A stretch of 64,000 nucleotides of DNA from JACCWP01 sp963785115 (lineage in GTDB: Bacteria > Actinomycetota > Actinomycetes > Propionibacteriales > Nocardioidaceae), in NCBI GenBank assembly GCA_963785115.1, contig CAWATY010000006.1, forward strand, positions 558,001 through 622,000, in the 5' to 3' direction. The notes beneath the pieces were generated by a model that was given only the letters and a program-made list of their open reading frames with translations, had not been told where the DNA came from and ran no database searches. The translations under genes were made by a program, and so were the position numbers. Positions 28,110 through 36,813 of this stretch are shown piece by piece. The stretch's first letter is position 1, and every line of letters starts with the position of its first letter.

Positions 28110-29567
28110 TCACCAGCTGGCGTGCAGCGGGCGTCCCTCCTCGTAGCCGGCACTGCTCTGCAGGCCGATCACGGCCCGCTCGTGCAGGCTGGGCAGGTCG
28201 CGGGCGCCGGCGTAGGTGGCTGCGGAGCGGACGCCGGCGCAGATCACGTCGATCAGGTCCTCGACGCCGGGGCGCTGGGGGTCGAGGTACATCCGGGACG
28301 AGGAGATGCCTTCCTCGTACAGCGCGGAGCGGGCCCGCTCGAAGCCGGCCGAGTCGCGGGTCCGGTGGCTCACCGCGCGGGCGCTCGCCATGCCGAACGA
28401 CTCCTTGAATGGCCGTCCGTCGGCGTCGACCGAGAGGTCGCCGGGGCTCTCGTAGGTGCCCGCGAACCACGAACCGACCATGACGCTCGACGCTCCGGCG
28501 GCCAGCGCGAGCGCGACGTCGCGGGGGTGGCGGACCCCACCGTCCGCCCACACGTGAGCACCGGCGTCGCGGGCGGCGGCCGCGCAGTCCAGCACGGCGG
28601 AGAACTGCGGCCGGCCGACCCCGGTCATCATCCGGGTGGTGCACATCGCCCCCGGACCGACGCCGACCTTGACCACGTCGGCGCCGGCCGCCACCAGGTC
28701 GCGGGTCCCCTCCGCGGAGACGACGTTGCCGGCGACCAGCGGCACCCGGCGGCCGCTGCCGGCGGCGAGCTCGTCTCGGGCGGACGCGACACCGGCAAGC
28801 GCCTCGAGCATTCGGTCCTGGTGCCCGTGCGCGGTGTCGACCACCAGCACGTCGGCGCCGTGGCCGAGCAGCGTCTTGGCCTTGCCGGCCACGTCGCCGT
28901 TGATGCCGATCGCGGCCGCCACCATCAGCCGGCCGTCGCGGTCGACCGCCGGGACGTACAGCGACGCCCGCAGCGCACCCCGGCGGGTGAGCACCCCCAC
29001 CAGCCGGTCGCCGTCGACCACCGGTGCGAGCCCGAGGTGCCGGGCGGTCAGCTCGTCGAAGGCCTGGCGTGGCTCCACCCCCGCGGGAAGGGTCAGCGGG
29101 TCGGCCGCCATCACCTCGTGCACCTGGGCGAAGCGGTCGACGCCGACGCCGTCGTGCTCGCTCATCACGCCGACCGGTGTCTCCCCGTCGATCACCACGA
29201 CCGCCCCGTGGGCCCGCTTGGGGATCAGGCTGAGCGCCTCGCCGACGGTGGTGTGCGGAGCGACCGTGATCGCGGTGTCGTAGACGGTGTGCGCGGCCTT
29301 GACCCGCGCGATCACGTCGCCGACCACGTCCAGCGGGATGTCCTGGGGCACGGCGGCGAGAGCGCCGCGGCGGGCAACGGTCTCGGCCATCCGACGACCG
29401 GAGACCGCGGTCATGTTCGCGACGACCAGCGGCAGTGTCGTGCCGATCCGGTCCGGCGTAGTGAGGTCGACGTCGAACCGGGAGATGACCGACGAGCGCG
29501 ACGGGACCATGAACACGTCGCTGTAGGTCAGGTCGTGGGCAGGGCGCCCGCCGTCGAGGAACCGCAC
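28110..29567 (-). CDS. guaB1: GuaB1-family enzyme (IMPDH-related, probable GMP reductase)
   Basis: A 485-residue IMP dehydrogenase/GMP reductase barrel interrupted by a CBS pair. VPSRSSVISRFDVDL opens the barrel, GHGADVLVVDTAHGHQ and VKVGVGPGAMCTTRMM hold the catalytic loop Cys, and WADGGVRHPRDVALAL closes it. The actinobacterial GuaB1 group acts as a CBS-containing GMP reductase rather than as an IMPDH. The GTG start (VRFLDGG) is chosen because conserved sequence begins there; the frame is open upstream across the divergent GH9 gene. The 40-base gap to that gene must hold both promoters. Confidence 0.9.
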   Translation of the reverse strand: MRFLDGGRPAHDLTYSDVFMVPSRSSVISRFDVDLTTPDRIGTTLPLVVANMTAVSGRRMAETVARRGALAAVPQDIPLDVVGDVIARVKAAHTVYDTAITVAPHTTVGEALSLIPKRAHGAVVVIDGETPVGVMSEHDGVGVDRFAQVHEVMAADPLTLPAGVEPRQAFDELTARHLGLAPVVDGDRLVGVLTRRGALRASLYVPAVDRDGRLMVAAAIGINGDVAGKAKTLLGHGADVLVVDTAHGHQDRMLEALAGVASARDELAAGSGRRVPLVAGNVVSAEGTRDLVAAGADVVKVGVGPGAMCTTRMMTGVGRPQFSAVLDCAAAARDAGAHVWADGGVRHPRDVALALAAGASSVMVGSWFAGTYESPGDLSVDADGRPFKESFGMASARAVSHRTRDSAGFERARSALYEEGISSSRMYLDPQRPGVEDLIDVICAGVRSAATYAGARDLPSLHERAVIGLQSSAGYEEGRPLHASW

Positions 29568-29607
29568 CCCGACGACGCTACCGGCTCGCCCGTGACACGG
29601 TGAGGCC

Positions 29608-31587
29608 GTGGAGCGCCGGCTGGTCGTCGCGATGGTAGCCGTCGCCGGCCTGCTGGCGGCCTGCTCCGCCGCCCCCGCCTCCCCCGACCTGTCACCGTCA
29701 GAACGCCCGCTCTGGCGACCTGCTGGTGACAGCTCGCGGGTGGGCGCGCGGGACCTGGTGCGGGTCGACCGTACGGGGTACGACCCCGCCGGACCCAAGG
29801 AGGCGTGGCTGCTGTCCGGCTCGCCGGCCGGGAGCCGGCGGTGGTTCGCCGTCGACCAGGACGGGACACGGGTGGCCGCCGGCCCGGTAGGTGCTGACGT
29901 CGGCTCCTGGAACGCGCGCTGGCGGCACGTGCACCGGTTGCGGCTGACCGGCCTCACCGTGCCCGGCAGGTACCGGGTCGCGGTGGGTGGAGCTGACCGT
30001 GCGGTCTCGCCGTGGTTCGACGTGGCCCCGGCCGCCGACCGCGCCGACCCGATGCTGGCCGACGCGGTGTCGTTCTTCCGCAGCCAGCGCGACGGCGCCG
30101 ACGTCCCGCCGGGACCGCTCGACCGCGAGCCCGCGCACCTGCGCGACGCCCGCGCCCGGGTGTATGCGGCGCCGCGCTACCGGGACGGGCGGCTGGACTC
30201 GTTGCCGGAGCCGCTCGGCGGCCGTATCGACGCCAGCGGCGGCTGGGCCGACGCCGGCGACTTCCTCAAGTTCGTCACCACGACCAGCTATGCCGACGTC
30301 CTGCTGCTGCTGGCCGCCCGCGGGCCAGCCGCCGATGTCGCTGCGGTCCGCGAGGAGGCGCTGTTCGGTGCCGACTGGCTCGACCGTATGTGGGACGCCG
30401 ACTCCGCGACGCTCTACTTCCAGGTCGGATTGGGCGACGGTGGACGGCCCGGCGGTGAGCGGGTGCTGGGCGACCACGACCGGTGGCGTCTCCCGGAGAC
30501 CGACGACCGGATCGACGCCGGGCCCGGCGAGCCGGCGAGGTTCCTCGGCCACCGGCCGGTGTTCCGTGCCGGGCCTCCCGGGAGCCCGGTCAGCCCCAAC
30601 CTGGCGGGCCGGCTGGTCGCCGCGTTCGCACTGCGTGCCCAGCTGGAGGCCGCCGCCGGCGACACCGCGAAGGCGTTGCGCCGGGTGCGCGAGGCCAGGA
30701 CGCTGTTCGACCTGGCGCGGACGCGCTCCGTGGCGCCGCTGACGACGACCACTCCGCGCTCGTACTACGTCGAGGACGAGTGGCGCGACGACCTCGAGCT
30801 GGGGGCCACCGAGCTCGTCCTCGCCGAGCTCGCGCTGGGCGACGCCGCCCCGGGCCGCTGGCTGCGCGCCGACCTCGAGGCGGCCACCCGGTGGGCACGG
30901 GCCTACCTCGACTCGCCCTTCCACGCGTGGTTCACGCTGGCTCGCGACGACGTGAGCGCGCTCGCGCACGCCGACCTCGCCGACGCGCTCGAGCAGACGC
31001 CCGGTGTGCTGCCGACTGTGTACCTTCGCGGGCTGCCGGTCGACCACCGCGACCTGGTCCGTGACCTCGGCGCGCAGCTCGAGGTCGCGCGGCACCGGTA
31101 CGCGCCGCCGTTCGGCCTGACCGGCGACGAGACGCTGGTGACCGACTGGGCGCTCGGCGTCGAGGTGACCGCGCAGCTGTTCGCCGAGCGGACCGGCGAC
31201 TCCGACGCCGCGGCCGCGGCCGAGGCGCTCGGCGCACGGATGCGCGGCTTCGTGGGCGGTGCCAACCCGTGGGGCACCAGCTTCGTGGTCGGCAGCGGCG
31301 GGCTGTTCCCGCACTGCACCCACCACCAGGTGGCCAACCTGGTGGGCTCGCACGACGGCACCGCGCCGCTGCTGCGAGGCGCGGTAGTGCCCGGACCGGC
31401 CGCGCTGGACGAGATCACCGGGCTCGGCAGCGGAGCCGGGTTCTACCGGCGCTGTTCGGCCGGGGGCTTCGACGTGTTCGACGGCCACGGGCTCGGCTAC
31501 CGCGACGACGTGCGCGCGTACGCCTCGTCGGAGCCGGCCCTCGACTTCACCGCCGTGCACCTGTACGCGCTGGCCCTGCGGCGCTGA
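29608..31587 (+). CDS. GH9-family glycoside hydrolase lipoprotein
   Basis: A 659-residue surface lipoprotein: signal peptide and lipobox GLLAAC (about 14-19), an N-terminal Ig-like CelD_N domain (VRVDRTGYDP to RYRVAVGG), then a GH9 barrel with DASGGWADAGDFLKF (catalytic base Asps) and late NPWGTSFVVGSGG and SSEPALDFTAVHLYALA (probable acid Glu). GH9 enzymes are mainly beta-1,4-glucanases. The family's DVSGGWYDAGDHVKF is changed at several places, so another beta-glycan is possible. It stands alone without a cellulose-binding module. Confidence 0.82.
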   Translation: MERRLVVAMVAVAGLLAACSAAPASPDLSPSERPLWRPAGDSSRVGARDLVRVDRTGYDPAGPKEAWLLSGSPAGSRRWFAVDQDGTRVAAGPVGADVGSWNARWRHVHRLRLTGLTVPGRYRVAVGGADRAVSPWFDVAPAADRADPMLADAVSFFRSQRDGADVPPGPLDREPAHLRDARARVYAAPRYRDGRLDSLPEPLGGRIDASGGWADAGDFLKFVTTTSYADVLLLLAARGPAADVAAVREEALFGADWLDRMWDADSATLYFQVGLGDGGRPGGERVLGDHDRWRLPETDDRIDAGPGEPARFLGHRPVFRAGPPGSPVSPNLAGRLVAAFALRAQLEAAAGDTAKALRRVREARTLFDLARTRSVAPLTTTTPRSYYVEDEWRDDLELGATELVLAELALGDAAPGRWLRADLEAATRWARAYLDSPFHAWFTLARDDVSALAHADLADALEQTPGVLPTVYLRGLPVDHRDLVRDLGAQLEVARHRYAPPFGLTGDETLVTDWALGVEVTAQLFAERTGDSDAAAAAEALGARMRGFVGGANPWGTSFVVGSGGLFPHCTHHQVANLVGSHDGTAPLLRGAVVPGPAALDEITGLGSGAGFYRRCSAGGFDVFDGHGLGYRDDVRAYASSEPALDFTAVHLYALALRR

Positions 31588-31666
31588 CCTTGCCCCCGCG
31601 TTTGCCGCCGGGCCCCACGGGGGATGCACTGCACACACTCGTCGACCGTCCACACCGGAGGCACCC

Positions 31667-32761
31667 GTGCGGCGTCCTGCTGCCATCGCCCTGACCGTTG
31701 CGACCACGGTCGGCACCGTGCTCGCACTCGCTGCCGCGCCGGGGTCCGCGGCCCCCGGCGCCGACCGGGCGTACCAACCCGTGCCGGCTCCGGTCGGGCT
31801 CGGCTGGCGCTCGGTCGACGTCGCCACCGACGAGCAGTTCCGCGGCCTCGACGCGGTCGATGCCGACGTCGCCTGGGTGGGCGGCAGTGACGGCAGCGTG
31901 TTCCGGACGACCGACGGCGGGCAGAGCTGGGACGACGTGTCGCCGGCCGGCACCGACGGGCTGCTGTTCCGTGACGTCGAGGCCACCGATGCGGACAACG
32001 CGAGCGTGCTGGCGATCGGCCCCGCCCAGGCGTCGCGGATCTACACCACGACCGACGGCGGGCACAGTTGGAAGCGGGCGTTCACCAACCACGACCCCGA
32101 CGCGTTCTACGACTGCATGGCGTTCTGGCAGCGCGGACGGCACGGGATCGCGATGAGTGACCCGGTGAACGGGAAGTTCCGGATCATCGCCACCGACGAC
32201 TTCGGCCAGAGCTGGCGACGGCTGCCGGCGCGCGGCATGCCCGCGGCAGTCGACGGGGAGTTCGGGTTCGCCGCCAGCGGCACCTGCCTGGTGACCGCGG
32301 GCAGCCAACGGGCCTGGCTGGCCTCGGGTGGTGCGGCGTCGCGGATCTTCCGTACCCGCGACCGCGGGCTGACCTGGAAGGTCAGCCGTGCCCCGATCCC
32401 GGCCTCGCCCGCCGGTGGCGTGTTCTCGCTCGCGTTCGACGGTCCGCGGCGCGGAGTCGCGGTCGGCGGCGACTTCGAGCGACCGAACGACGGGCACGAC
32501 GCGTCCGCACGTACCGGCACCGGTCGGACGTGGAGCGGTGGCGGCGACCTGTCCGGCTACCGGTCCGGCCTCGACTGGCTGGCGCACACCAAGCGCGCCG
32601 TCCTGGTGGCCGTGGGCCCGACCGGCTCGGACGTGACTTACGACGGCGGTCGCACCTGGGCGCGATTCAGCCGGGAGAACTTCGACGCGGTGTCGTGCAC
32701 GCCGAGCGGTGCGTGCTGGGCCTCCGGGCCCGAGGGAGCCGTGGCGCGCCTGCTGCGCTGA
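31667..32761 (+). CDS. Secreted BNR/YCF48-like beta-propeller protein
   Basis: A 364-residue protein with a signal peptide ending GSAAPGA and repeated Asp-box motifs: FRTTDGGQSWDD, YTTTDGGHSWKR, ATDDFGQSWRR, FRTRDRGLTWK and TYDGGRTWAR. These mark a beta-propeller related to photosystem assembly factor Ycf48 and sialidase repeats. No sialidase catalytic residues are evident, so it is probably a binding or scaffold protein outside the cell. It starts with GTG and ends one base from the convergent kinase gene. Confidence 0.85.
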   Translation: MRRPAAIALTVATTVGTVLALAAAPGSAAPGADRAYQPVPAPVGLGWRSVDVATDEQFRGLDAVDADVAWVGGSDGSVFRTTDGGQSWDDVSPAGTDGLLFRDVEATDADNASVLAIGPAQASRIYTTTDGGHSWKRAFTNHDPDAFYDCMAFWQRGRHGIAMSDPVNGKFRIIATDDFGQSWRRLPARGMPAAVDGEFGFAASGTCLVTAGSQRAWLASGGAASRIFRTRDRGLTWKVSRAPIPASPAGGVFSLAFDGPRRGVAVGGDFERPNDGHDASARTGTGRTWSGGGDLSGYRSGLDWLAHTKRAVLVAVGPTGSDVTYDGGRTWARFSRENFDAVSCTPSGACWASGPEGAVARLLR

Positions 32762-32762
32762 C

Positions 32763-33941
32763 TCAGCCGGTGACGCCGGGGGCGAACTTCGGCACCCGCA
32801 CCGTGACCCGGGTGCCAGCGCCGACGGCGGTCTCGACGACCAGGCCGTAGTCGTCGCCGAAGACCGTCCGCAGCCGTTCGTCGACGTTGCCGAGCCCGAC
32901 CGAGTCGCCCTCGGGGTCGCCGGCCAGCACCCGCCGGATCCGGTCGGGGTCCTCACCCACCCCGTCGTCCTCGATCGTGATGACCGCCTCGGCGTGACTG
33001 TCCTCGGCGGTGATGGTGATGTGGCCCGTTCCCGGCTTGTTCTCCAGGCCGTGCCGGACGGCGTTCTCGACCAGCGGCTGCACCGACAGGAACGGCAGCG
33101 ACACGGCGAGCACCTCCGGCGCCACCCGCAGCGTGACCTGCAACCGGTCGCCGAATCGGGCCTTCTCCAGGGCGAGGTAGCGCTCGATCGAGCGCAGCTC
33201 CTCGGCCAGCGTGGTGAAGTCGCCGTGCCGGCGGAACGAGTAGCGGGTGAAGTCGGCGAACTCGACCAGCAGCTCGCGGGCCCGCTCGGGATCGGTACGC
33301 ACGAACGACGCGATGGCGGTGAGCGAGTTGTAGATGAAGTGTGGGGAGATCTGCGCGCGCAGGGCCCGCACCTCGGCCTCCATCAGCGCGGTCCGTGACT
33401 TGTCCAGCTCGGCCAGCTCGAGCTGGCCCGAGACCCAGCGGGCGACCTCGGTGGTGGCTCGCACCAGCCCGGCCGACGCCGAGCCGGTGACCGCCACCAG
33501 CGCCCCCACCACCCGGTCCTCGACCGACACCGGGGCCACCACCGCCGCCTGCAGCTCGCACGCCGTGCGTGGGCACCCCACGTCGCCACGCCCGTAGGCC
33601 TGCGTGTTGCCCGCGACCATGGCGCGGGCGGCGAGGGCCACCATCTGGTCCTGGTGGTGGACGCCGCCCCCGTCCCAGGCCAGCACCCCGGTGGTGTCGG
33701 TGAGCGCGACGGCAGGGACGCCGAGCAGCGTCCGAAGGTGGCGTACGGCCCGCTCCGCGCTGGCCGCCGTCAGTCCGGCGCGCAGCGCCGGTGACGCGAG
33801 CGAGGCGGTGTGCAGGGTGGTGAACGTCGCCCGGTCGGAGGGGGTGCCGAGGTCGCGTCGGTGCCGGCGTACCCACAGCAGCAGGGCGGCGGCCACCAGT
33901 GCTGCGACTGCGAGCACCGTGCCCGCACCGACCTCGCCCAT
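32763..33941 (-). CDS. LytS-type sensor histidine kinase
   Basis: A 392-residue kinase. It has one N-terminal membrane segment (about 5-25), a GAF-like sensory region with a Cys pair (DVGCPRTACELQ), then the His_kinase domain with ISPHFIYNSLTAIASF (phospho-His) and an ATPase domain with VQPLVENAVRHGLE (N box) and DDGVGEDPDRI. This is the LytS class, which pairs with LytTR regulators; the only LytTR gene here is at 24176-24937. The two cysteines could bind metal or sense redox state. Confidence 0.9.
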   Translation of the reverse strand: MGEVGAGTVLAVAALVAAALLLWVRRHRRDLGTPSDRATFTTLHTASLASPALRAGLTAASAERAVRHLRTLLGVPAVALTDTTGVLAWDGGGVHHQDQMVALAARAMVAGNTQAYGRGDVGCPRTACELQAAVVAPVSVEDRVVGALVAVTGSASAGLVRATTEVARWVSGQLELAELDKSRTALMEAEVRALRAQISPHFIYNSLTAIASFVRTDPERARELLVEFADFTRYSFRRHGDFTTLAEELRSIERYLALEKARFGDRLQVTLRVAPEVLAVSLPFLSVQPLVENAVRHGLENKPGTGHITITAEDSHAEAVITIEDDGVGEDPDRIRRVLAGDPEGDSVGLGNVDERLRTVFGDDYGLVVETAVGAGTRVTVRVPKFAPGVTG

Positions 33942-33993
33942 CCCCGCACGGTAGGGGGTGCCGCCGGACCGGGCGGCCGGACCGGCTGACCGA

Positions 33994-34728
33994 TCAGCTC
34001 CGCGCCGCCCGGAAGCAGTAGGTGTCGTAGGGCAGCGTCAGGCCGAGCGGATCGCCGCGGTGCGCGTCGTAGAGGGCGCCGACGTCGGTGAGCACCCGCG
34101 TCCGCTCGTCGGCGCCGAGTGCCGCCACGTAGGACCGCGAGCACACCAGGTCGATCAGCCCGCGCCGGTCCACCCGCTGCCAGTTACGGAACTGACGCTG
34201 CTCGACGGCGCCGAAGCCGTGCAGGCCCAGCGAACCGCTCGGGTCGGGGACGTCGGGCTCGGCGCCGATCACAGTGCTGAGCCGGCGGACCCACGGCACG
34301 GTCTCGTCGCGCAGGTTCCAGATCGTGCCCACGACGCCGCCCGGCTTGAGCACCCGGTGGATCTCCGGCACCGCCCGCTCGTGGTCGAACCAGTGGAAGG
34401 ACTGTCCGGCCACGACGGCGTCGAAGACGCGGTGGCTGACCGGCACCCGCTCCGCCTCGCCGGCGACCACGGGGGCACCGACGCGCACGGCGTGGGTGAG
34501 CATCGGCAGCGACGGGTCGACCGCCAGCACCCGGTGCCCGTCGGCCAGCAGCCGCTCGGTGAGCCGGCCGGTGCCGGCGCCGAGGTCGAGCACCCGGAGC
34601 GGCGCGTCACCGACCAACCAGCGCACCGCCTCGACCGGGTACGAGGGGCGCGAGCGGGCGTACGCGTCGGCCACGCCGCCGAACACCGTTGCCCGCTCCC
34701 TGCGCGCCCGGTCGTCCACGATCGCCAC
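33994..34728 (-). CDS. Class I SAM-dependent methyltransferase
   Basis: A 244-residue methyltransferase (type 11). Motif I is VLDLGAGTGRLTERLL, with acidic residue in VLAVDPSLPML; FDAVVAGQSFHWFDHERAVPEIHRVLKPGG covers motifs II-III. The QSFHWFD motif is common in trans-aconitate-methyltransferase-like proteins of actinobacteria. Substrate unknown. The gap to the next divergent gene contains a tandem repeat. Confidence 0.85.
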   Translation of the reverse strand: MAIVDDRARRERATVFGGVADAYARSRPSYPVEAVRWLVGDAPLRVLDLGAGTGRLTERLLADGHRVLAVDPSLPMLTHAVRVGAPVVAGEAERVPVSHRVFDAVVAGQSFHWFDHERAVPEIHRVLKPGGVVGTIWNLRDETVPWVRRLSTVIGAEPDVPDPSGSLGLHGFGAVEQRQFRNWQRVDRRGLIDLVCSRSYVAALGADERTRVLTDVGALYDAHRGDPLGLTLPYDTYCFRAARS

Positions 34729-34737
34729 GCTAACCGC

Positions 34738-34826
34738 CGGTCGGCACGGCGGTCGGCACAGCGGTCGGCACGGCGGTCGGCACGCCGGTCGGCACCGCGG
34801 TCGGCACAGCGGTCTGCACGGCGGTG
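34738..34826. repeat. 12-bp tandem repeat, seven copies
   Basis: CGGTCGGCAC plus two variable bases is repeated seven times (34738-34821), followed by a partial copy. It fills most of the 115-base gap between the starts of the divergent methyltransferase gene and the Rv3662c-like gene, so it lies within their promoter region. Confidence 0.92.
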
Positions 34827-34843
34827 CCGCCTAGGCTTCGCCG

Positions 34844-35566
34844 GTGCCCTCGCCGACCGACCCACTCGCCGTCGTCGCCGGCCTCGAGGGCGTGCCGTCG
34901 GCCCTGGCGGCCGCCCGCGACGGGATCGATGCGCGGCTGCGCGACCGGGGCCGGCGCCGGACCGGGCCCGAGGTCACCGCGGAGTCGCTGTTGTTGGGCG
35001 CGGTCGCCAGCGCCGGACTCTCCGGCAGCGCGAGCACTCTCGACGACGTGCGTGCCGGTCGGGCCGACACCGTGGCGGCGGGCGCGGTGCGCGTCTCGGT
35101 CGAGCTGATGGCGTTGCTCACCGTCTGGCGGTCGAGCCCGGTGCAGGTGCTGGCGCGGCTGCACACGCTCGCCGTCCCGGCCGAGGCCACGGGCAGCGCC
35201 GGTCGGCCTCGCTCGGCGGCGGGCGCCGACCGGCTGCACGCGCTGGCCGAGAGGCTGCTGGCCCCGACCGCAGCGCCGGCGATGGCGGTGGCCGCTGTGG
35301 TGCATGCCGAGGTGGCGCACGCCGCGGCGTTCGGCACGGCCGACGGGGTCGTCGCCCGGGCGGCCGAGCGACTGGTGCTCGTCGAGCGCGGCGTCGACCC
35401 GGCGTCGGTGACCGTGCCCGAGGCCGGGCACGCGGTCGACCCGGCCGCGTACCGGGCCGCGTTGGCGGAGTACGGGGAGGGCGGGGCGGCGGGGGTGGCG
35501 CGCTGGCTGCTGCACGCGGCTCGGGCGTACACCCGTGGGGCGCAGGCAGCGCCGCTCCCGGATTGA
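34844..35566 (+). CDS. Conserved actinobacterial protein (Rv3662c-like), unknown function
   Basis: A 240-residue, Ala/Val-rich cytoplasmic protein with GTG start. Segments such as ESLLLGAVASAGLSGSASTLDDVRAG, ALLTVWRSSPVQVLARLHTLA and AVVHAEVAHAAAFGTADGVVARAAERLVLVERGVDP look well conserved in type. I know no biochemical role. Its place next to the HAD phosphatase, Ssd and Tad genes matches the mycobacterial gene order, which suggests membership of that conserved block. Confidence 0.65.
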   Translation: MPSPTDPLAVVAGLEGVPSALAAARDGIDARLRDRGRRRTGPEVTAESLLLGAVASAGLSGSASTLDDVRAGRADTVAAGAVRVSVELMALLTVWRSSPVQVLARLHTLAVPAEATGSAGRPRSAAGADRLHALAERLLAPTAAPAMAVAAVVHAEVAHAAAFGTADGVVARAAERLVLVERGVDPASVTVPEAGHAVDPAAYRAALAEYGEGGAAGVARWLLHAARAYTRGAQAAPLPD

Positions 35567-35859
35567 GCACCGGGTGAGAGGGGGCCGTCAGGGCATGCAG
35601 ACGGCGCCACCCGCGTAGGGGACGCCGTCCGCTGCACGGTGCTCCGGGCTACCAGGCGTGCACTCGCAACTGTCGTCGCGGGAGTTTCCCGAGGTGACTG
35701 CCCTTACGAAGGGTGGATCGCCGCGTGGGTACCCGCCAGCACCGTGTGACTGTGGAGTTGTGCCTCCCGTTCTACTCCCGCGGGAGCCGGTGCGGAAGAC
35801 CTCCCCGGCGTGTCGGTTTCCGACACGCTGACCCCCCGCGCACCCGCGGGAGCTGAGAC
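35567..35859. other. Intergenic stretch with several short hairpins
   Basis: This gap between two convergent genes holds no clear gene. It has several short dyads: GCGTGTCGG with CCGACACGC around a TTT loop (35808-35828), the palindrome CTCCCGCGGGAG (35775-35786) and CGGGAGTTTCCCG near 35680. A minus-strand frame (35588-35893) encodes 101 residues ending with a Cys-bearing CECTPGSP to GGAVCMP segment. Third-position GC is high only in its last third, so a remnant or small gene cannot be excluded. Confidence 0.4.
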
Positions 35860-36672
35860 TCAGGCCGCGGCACGGCGGCGCTGGGCCTGCCACACGACGG
35901 CGCCGCCTGCGGCCGCGGCGACCACCAGCATGACCACCAGCTGCCGTGGCCTCGGCCGGAGGCCCACCCGGCGCCGCAGGGCCACCGGCGTCGTGAACCT
36001 CAGCACCGGCCAGTCCCGCTCGACCGCGATTCGACGCAAGGCACGATCGGGGTTGACCACGTGCGGGTGGCCGACCGCCTCGAGCAGCGGCAGGTCGGTC
36101 TCTGAGTCGGAGTAGCCGAAGCTGTGGGCGAGGTCGTAGCCGCGCTCGGCCGCGAGCTCGCGGATCGCCCGGGCCTTGTTGATGCCGAAGGCGTAGAACG
36201 CGATCTCGCCGGTGTAGCGACCGTCCTCGACCACCATCTCCGTGGCGATCACGTGGTCGACACCGAGCATCTGCCCGATCGGGACGACCACCTCGGCGCC
36301 CGACGTGGAGACGATCACGACGTCACGGCCCGCAGCCCGGTGCTCCTCGATCAACCCCACGGCCTCGTCGTAGACCATCGGGTCGACGATCGTGTGCAGC
36401 GTCTCGGCGACGATCTCGCGGACGGTGTCGACCGGCCACCCCGCGCACAGCTGGGACAGGTACGCCCGCATCCGCTCCATCTGCTCGTGGTCGGCACCCG
36501 ACCGGCCGAACACGAACTGCGCGTACGCGCTGCGCAGCGCTGACCGGCGGGTGATCAGCCCGCCCTCGAGGAACGCGCGGCTGAAGGCGAGCGTGCTGGA
36601 CCGGGCGATGATCGTCTTGTCCAGGTCGAAGAAGGCCGCGGGGCGGCCCGCCCCCTGCGCGGTGGTGCCCAC
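35860..36672 (-). CDS. HAD-IB family phosphatase (Rv3661-like)
   Basis: A 270-residue HAD hydrolase of the SerB-like IB subfamily. Motif I is FFDLDKTII, motif II VIVSTSGAE, and motif III GYSDSETDLPLLEAVG. The end carries one membrane segment (QLVVMLVVAAAAGGAVVW) before a basic tail, so it is probably membrane-tethered with the enzyme in the cytoplasm. Relatives dephosphorylate small metabolites or lipid phosphates. It is divergent from ssd, as in mycobacteria. Confidence 0.88.
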   Translation of the reverse strand: MGTTAQGAGRPAAFFDLDKTIIARSSTLAFSRAFLEGGLITRRSALRSAYAQFVFGRSGADHEQMERMRAYLSQLCAGWPVDTVREIVAETLHTIVDPMVYDEAVGLIEEHRAAGRDVVIVSTSGAEVVVPIGQMLGVDHVIATEMVVEDGRYTGEIAFYAFGINKARAIRELAAERGYDLAHSFGYSDSETDLPLLEAVGHPHVVNPDRALRRIAVERDWPVLRFTTPVALRRRVGLRPRPRQLVVMLVVAAAAGGAVVWQAQRRRAAA

Positions 36673-36813
36673 GCCTCGACCCTAGAGGACCCCTCCCTCC
36701 GCCGTGCCCTCTCCACGGAGGCCGGTGTCCACAGTCCTGGCCGGTGACCGTGCCGTCCACAGCCCGGCGCCGGTACGCCGCCGGGCGGCCCTCGGCGTAC
36801 GACGCTCCCCGGC

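Noticed and set aside
24944..32761. Genomic island between LytTR and LytS genes
   Set aside because: The block separates two likely partners, but GC content and codon use are like the rest and no integrase, tRNA or att repeats bound it.
34738..34826. Gly-Arg-His repeat peptide encoded by the 12-bp array
   Set aside because: The reading frame exists only because the period is a multiple of three; it lies in a divergent promoter gap with no start or ribosome site.
35588..35893. 101-residue minus-strand protein
   Set aside because: Codon use is gene-like only near the end, the first part overlaps the HAD gene end, and no family or ribosome site supports it. Kept only as a possibility.
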